A stretch of DNA of 8,385 nt from JBKHBT01 sp046542255 (GTDB taxonomy: Bacteria > UBP14 > UBA6098 > JBKHBT01). The DNA lies in contig JBKHBT010000123.1 in the NCBI GenBank assembly GCA_046542255.1, forward strand, positions 1 through 8,385, given 5' to 3'. Shown in pieces: positions 6,071-8,385 of the stretch. Both the position numbers and the translations under genes were made by a program. Under the pieces are notes generated by a model, which made no database searches, was not told where the DNA came from, and saw only the letters and a list, made by a program, of their open reading frames with translations. Within the stretch, counting starts at the first letter, position 1, and each line of letters begins with the position of its first letter.

Positions 6071-7909
6071 ATGGCTATGAAACTAAAAAAGGGACTTGGA
6101 TTTTGGGATGTCTTTGCTCTTGCTTCAGGCGCAATGATTTCCTCAGGAATATTTATATTACCTGGCCTTGCATTTGCTAAAGCTGGGCCGTCTGTTTTTC
6201 TATCGTATTTCTTTGCTGGACTTTTAGCTGTTACTGGCGCCATGAATGTAGCTGAACTATCATCAGCGATGCCTCGTGCAGGAGGCGATTATTTTTTTAT
6301 CACCAGGAGCATGGGGCCGCTTGTGGGTACTGTTTCGGGGATGCTTAGCTGGTTCTCTCTATCCTTGAAGACGGCTTTTGCCATTATCGGTATCGCTGAG
6401 ATTGTTTTTGTTTTATCAGGTTTTAGTATTATACTATCTTCAATAATTGCGACCATAGTTTTTGTAGTTCTCAATATAGTCGGCATTTCAGCAGCCGGTA
6501 AATTTGAGGTTACTATTGTATTTGGTCTTTTAGCGATCATGGGATTTTATACAATAGTCGGCCTTCCTAATGTTAACGTTACGAATTTTGAACCATTTGC
6601 ACCCAATGGTTTTAATGCGACTCTTATTACTGCCGGTTTTGTTTTTGTTTCATTTGGTGGATTAATTAATATTGCAAGTATTTCAGAAGAGATCGATAAT
6701 CCCAAATTCAATATTCCTGCTGGTATTTTCGCTTCATTGGGAATAGTGACGCTTTTTTATACGCTTTTACTAATTGTTACAGTCGGCACTCTGGATGCTA
6801 ATGTTTTGGCCGGTTCGATTACTCCGATTGCCGACTCTGCGAGAGTATTTATGGGCAGAGGTGGTTTTATTGCGTTGACAATTGCGGCCGCTCTTGCATT
6901 TATATCTACTGGTAATGCTGGAATAATGTCTGCATCGCGATATCCTTTCGCACTTTCGCGCGACAATTTGCTTCCTAATTTCATTAGCAAAATCCACCCT
7001 AAGAGCAAGACACCGATTGTATCAATTATTATAACTGGAGTATTTATAATTATTGCGATTTTTATGAAACTTGAGGTTCTTGTTAAGGTAGCATCTACAG
7101 TTGTTATTTTGACATATATTCTTGCGAATCTTTCGACAATAATTCTTCGAGAGAGCAAGATACAGAACTATCAGCCTTCATTTCGTGCACCTTTATATCC
7201 CTGGGTACAGATAATTGGGATTGTGGCTTTTGTGCTTCTGATCTACGACATGGGACTTACGGCGATTCTTCTGGCGGTTGGGCTGATCACTTTTGGCATT
7301 GTTTTCTATTTCGCATATGGTAAAAGAAATTCCGAAGACGAGAGCGCACTTACGCATCTTATCGCCCGAATCACCGATAAGAAGCTTGGCACAAGCGGCC
7401 TGGAGGATGAGCTTCGCAAGATCATATCCGAGCGCGATAATCTTTCATTTGACCGTTTCGATGAGCTGGTCAATAAGGCCATAGTCTTAGATATAGAAGA
7501 ACATCAAGAGCTTGACAGCGTCCTTCGGATCATTGCAGAAAATCTCGCAAAACAAACCGATATATCCTCCGATGAGATATTTAGTTTATTGCAGAAACGT
7601 GAGAATGAGTATTCCACAGCGATTTCGCCATTTGTTGCGGTTCCGCATCTTGTTTTGGAGGGTACTTCTCTTTTTCATCTTATTTTAATTAGGTGTGAAG
7701 ATGGCATCTATTTTTCTGAGGAGTATCCTAATGTGAAGGCGATTTTTGCACTTGCGGGTAGCCTCGATGAGCGCACATTCCATCTTCAGGTACTCGCCGC
7801 CATTGGTCAGATTGTGTCCCATCCAGATTTTGAGGATAAGTGGATTAATGCTCGAGGCGAGAAGAATTTACGGGATCTGATTATTCTTTCGAAGAGGCGG
7901 AGGATATAG
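6071..7909 (+). CDS. APC-superfamily permease fused to C-terminal PTS EIIA domain, copy 2
   Basis: This is a gap-free paralogue of the gene at 3896-5737 up to the last few residues. From the Met at 6071 it has 612 residues; starting at 6077 (MKLKKG) would match copy 1 exactly and put the EIIA His at the same number, so 6077 may be the true start. It has the same 12-segment permease with GAMISSGIFILPG and SFGGL..IASISEEIDNP, the same linker and the same EIIA domain with VAVPH (His526 from 6071) and TFHLQVL. Identity is about 80% in the membrane part by eye, 37 of 41 residues in the linker and about two thirds in the EIIA domain. Changes in TM3-TM5 and in the EIIA surface suggest different substrate or partner preference. 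It appears to have its own promoter at 5998-6024. Substrate unknown. Confidence 0.93.
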   Translation: MAMKLKKGLGFWDVFALASGAMISSGIFILPGLAFAKAGPSVFLSYFFAGLLAVTGAMNVAELSSAMPRAGGDYFFITRSMGPLVGTVSGMLSWFSLSLKTAFAIIGIAEIVFVLSGFSIILSSIIATIVFVVLNIVGISAAGKFEVTIVFGLLAIMGFYTIVGLPNVNVTNFEPFAPNGFNATLITAGFVFVSFGGLINIASISEEIDNPKFNIPAGIFASLGIVTLFYTLLLIVTVGTLDANVLAGSITPIADSARVFMGRGGFIALTIAAALAFISTGNAGIMSASRYPFALSRDNLLPNFISKIHPKSKTPIVSIIITGVFIIIAIFMKLEVLVKVASTVVILTYILANLSTIILRESKIQNYQPSFRAPLYPWVQIIGIVAFVLLIYDMGLTAILLAVGLITFGIVFYFAYGKRNSEDESALTHLIARITDKKLGTSGLEDELRKIISERDNLSFDRFDELVNKAIVLDIEEHQELDSVLRIIAENLAKQTDISSDEIFSLLQKRENEYSTAISPFVAVPHLVLEGTSLFHLILIRCEDGIYFSEEYPNVKAIFALAGSLDERTFHLQVLAAIGQIVSHPDFEDKWINARGEKNLRDLIILSKRRRI

Positions 7910-7971
7910 AAGAAATAGGAATATTCAAATATTCATTGCCTTAATATGATTTAAATATTATTTTAGCTTTT

Positions 7972-8133
7972 ATGAAATTATTAGAGCATAAAAGAAAATT
8001 TGATTCAAGCTGGGATTTTAGAGGATCAAACACTAAGCAGTTTACACATTGCTACCATTCTTATCCGGCTATGATGATACCTCAGGTTGCAAGGCGTGTA
8101 CTGCCCCCCAAAAGTCAAGCACAATTTAGTTGA
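7972..8133 (+). pseudogene. N-terminus of a DNA methyltransferase, interrupted by an insertion sequence
   Basis: The frame from the ATG at 7972 reads MKLLEHKRKF, then a segment with WDFRGSNTKQ, THCYHSYPAMM and IPQVARR. The W-x-F-x-G..TK..TH..H.YPA..IPQ.ARR pattern is the N-terminal region of N4/N6 type site-specific DNA methyltransferases, just before the SAM-binding and catalytic motifs. At codon 42 (8095-8097) the frame runs into the IS end that starts at 8097, reads nonsense (VLPPKSQAQFS) and stops at 8131-8133. So 7972-8096 is original coding and the rest of the domain should lie beyond the far end of the IS, outside the window. An in-frame stop at 7942-7944 excludes a start further upstream than that. 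No Shine-Dalgarno sequence is evident, and the gene starts 62 bases after permease copy 2. A short N-terminal match is the only evidence for the family. Confidence 0.72.
8097..8130. repeat. Terminal inverted repeat (right end) of the IS150-like element
   Basis: The tip reads TGTACTGCCCCCCAAAAG and its opposite strand ends in CAGTACA, with the TG...CA ends typical of IS3-family elements. Only one copy is in the window, so the inner limit of the repeat cannot be fixed and 8130 is nominal. Confidence 0.6.
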
Positions 8134-8165
8134 AGTTTTTTATTGACAATTTCTCTTTCTAGATG

Positions 8166-8385
8166 TTATGTTGACTTATATTTATTCGCCGAATGTGGAT
8201 ACTTCTGATTGTACCAGATCCCCCATTCATCGAACTTATCACGGAACTGATTCACCGATTGAAACTCATTGACATATACCAAGTCTTCTTTGATTGTTCT
8301 CTGTTCTTGCAAGCAACAACTTCATTCTCTCGGTATCAGCATTTCCTTTGGGATTTGAATAACTGGTGAATATCTGCTTTATTCC
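8166..8385 (-). pseudogene. 3' part of an IS3-family transposase (rve integrase core) with a frame break
   Basis: Read on the minus strand from 8385, the frame gives GIKQIFTSYSNPKGNADTERM, the conserved end of the DDE integrase core; the Glu of DTER (8329-8331) matches the third catalytic residue. After 8323 the frame reads KLLLART and drifts into nonsense. The proper continuation RTIKEDLVYVNEFQS, then FDEWGIWYNQKYPHSANKYKST, is in another frame from 8300 to the stop at 8166-8168. About 19 extra bases (within 8301-8322) thus separate two good halves, including a partial tandem AGAACA. The 5' part is beyond the window. Either this copy is dead or the assembly has an error here. Confidence 0.82.

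Larger units (their letters stand above)
8097..8385 (-). mobile_element. End of an IS150-like (IS3 family) insertion sequence
   Basis: The boundary is TGTACTGCCCCCC at 8097-8109, close to the IS150-type terminal repeat that begins TGTACTGCACCC. A methyltransferase reading frame breaks exactly there. The transposase on the minus strand stops at 8166, leaving about 69 bases to the tip, as expected for the right end of such an element. The other end, its inverted repeat and the target duplication (probably 3-4 bases around GCG at 8094-8096) are outside the window. The resemblance to IS150 is from memory of its terminal sequence. Confidence 0.75.

Noticed and set aside
6066..6080. Five-codon frame MIWL-stop overlapping the 6077 ATG, as a translational leader
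   Set aside because: The ATGA overlap follows automatically from a Met-Lys start, and the tiny frame has no other support, although the Shine-Dalgarno-like sequence at 6044-6051 would be only slightly closer to it.
6757..7158. Minus-strand open frame of 133 codons inside permease copy 2
   Set aside because: It is a mirror of the permease coding frame, with no start signal and no recognisable domain. The same holds for the other antisense and off-frame readings within the four genes.
7919..7934. GAATATT-CA-AATATTC inverted repeat as a terminator after permease copy 2
   Set aside because: It is short, entirely AT-rich apart from the ends, and has no T tract.

Overview
The window looks like AT-rich bacterial DNA from a poorly characterised, probably Gram-negative lineage. 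The large modular surface protein with phage-fibre-like repeats, an adhesin-type domain and a beta-helix resembles proteins common in uncultivated FCB-type phyla. That placement is an inference from protein style, and no taxonomic marker gene is present.

Layout, left to right. (1) 1-3192, plus strand: the 3' part of a giant modular secreted or surface protein, open to the left edge. It carries duplicated fibre-like units, a choice-of-anchor J / cleaved-adhesin-like domain lying between two copies of a unit, and a C-terminal right-handed beta-helix. A strong rho-independent terminator follows at 3218-3247. (2) 3408-5737, plus strand: a two-gene unit. A free 163-residue PTS EIIA (type 2, PtsN/fructose-like) protein overlaps by ATGA a 613-residue APC-superfamily permease that carries its own C-terminal EIIA domain. 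(3) 5738-6070: a 333-bp intergenic region with a perfect hairpin, a nested AT-rich inverted repeat and a good promoter-like sequence. (4) 6071-7909: a second, colinear copy of the permease-EIIA fusion. (5) 7972-8133: the first 41-42 codons of a probable DNA methyltransferase, cut off by the end of an IS150-like (IS3 family) insertion sequence that starts at 8097. The IS transposase 3' end lies on the minus strand (8166-8385) and contains a frame break.

The most interesting part is the three-member set of related EIIA domains: one free, two fused to duplicated amino-acid-type permeases. All keep the putative phosphorylatable His and a second conserved His. No EIIB, EIIC, EI or HPr gene is visible, so these domains look like regulatory modules that tie an APC transporter to PTS phosphorylation state or another signal. 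The free EIIA could act as a competitor or partner of the fused domains. At the right edge a methyltransferase gene has been inactivated by a mobile element whose own visible transposase copy also looks damaged.
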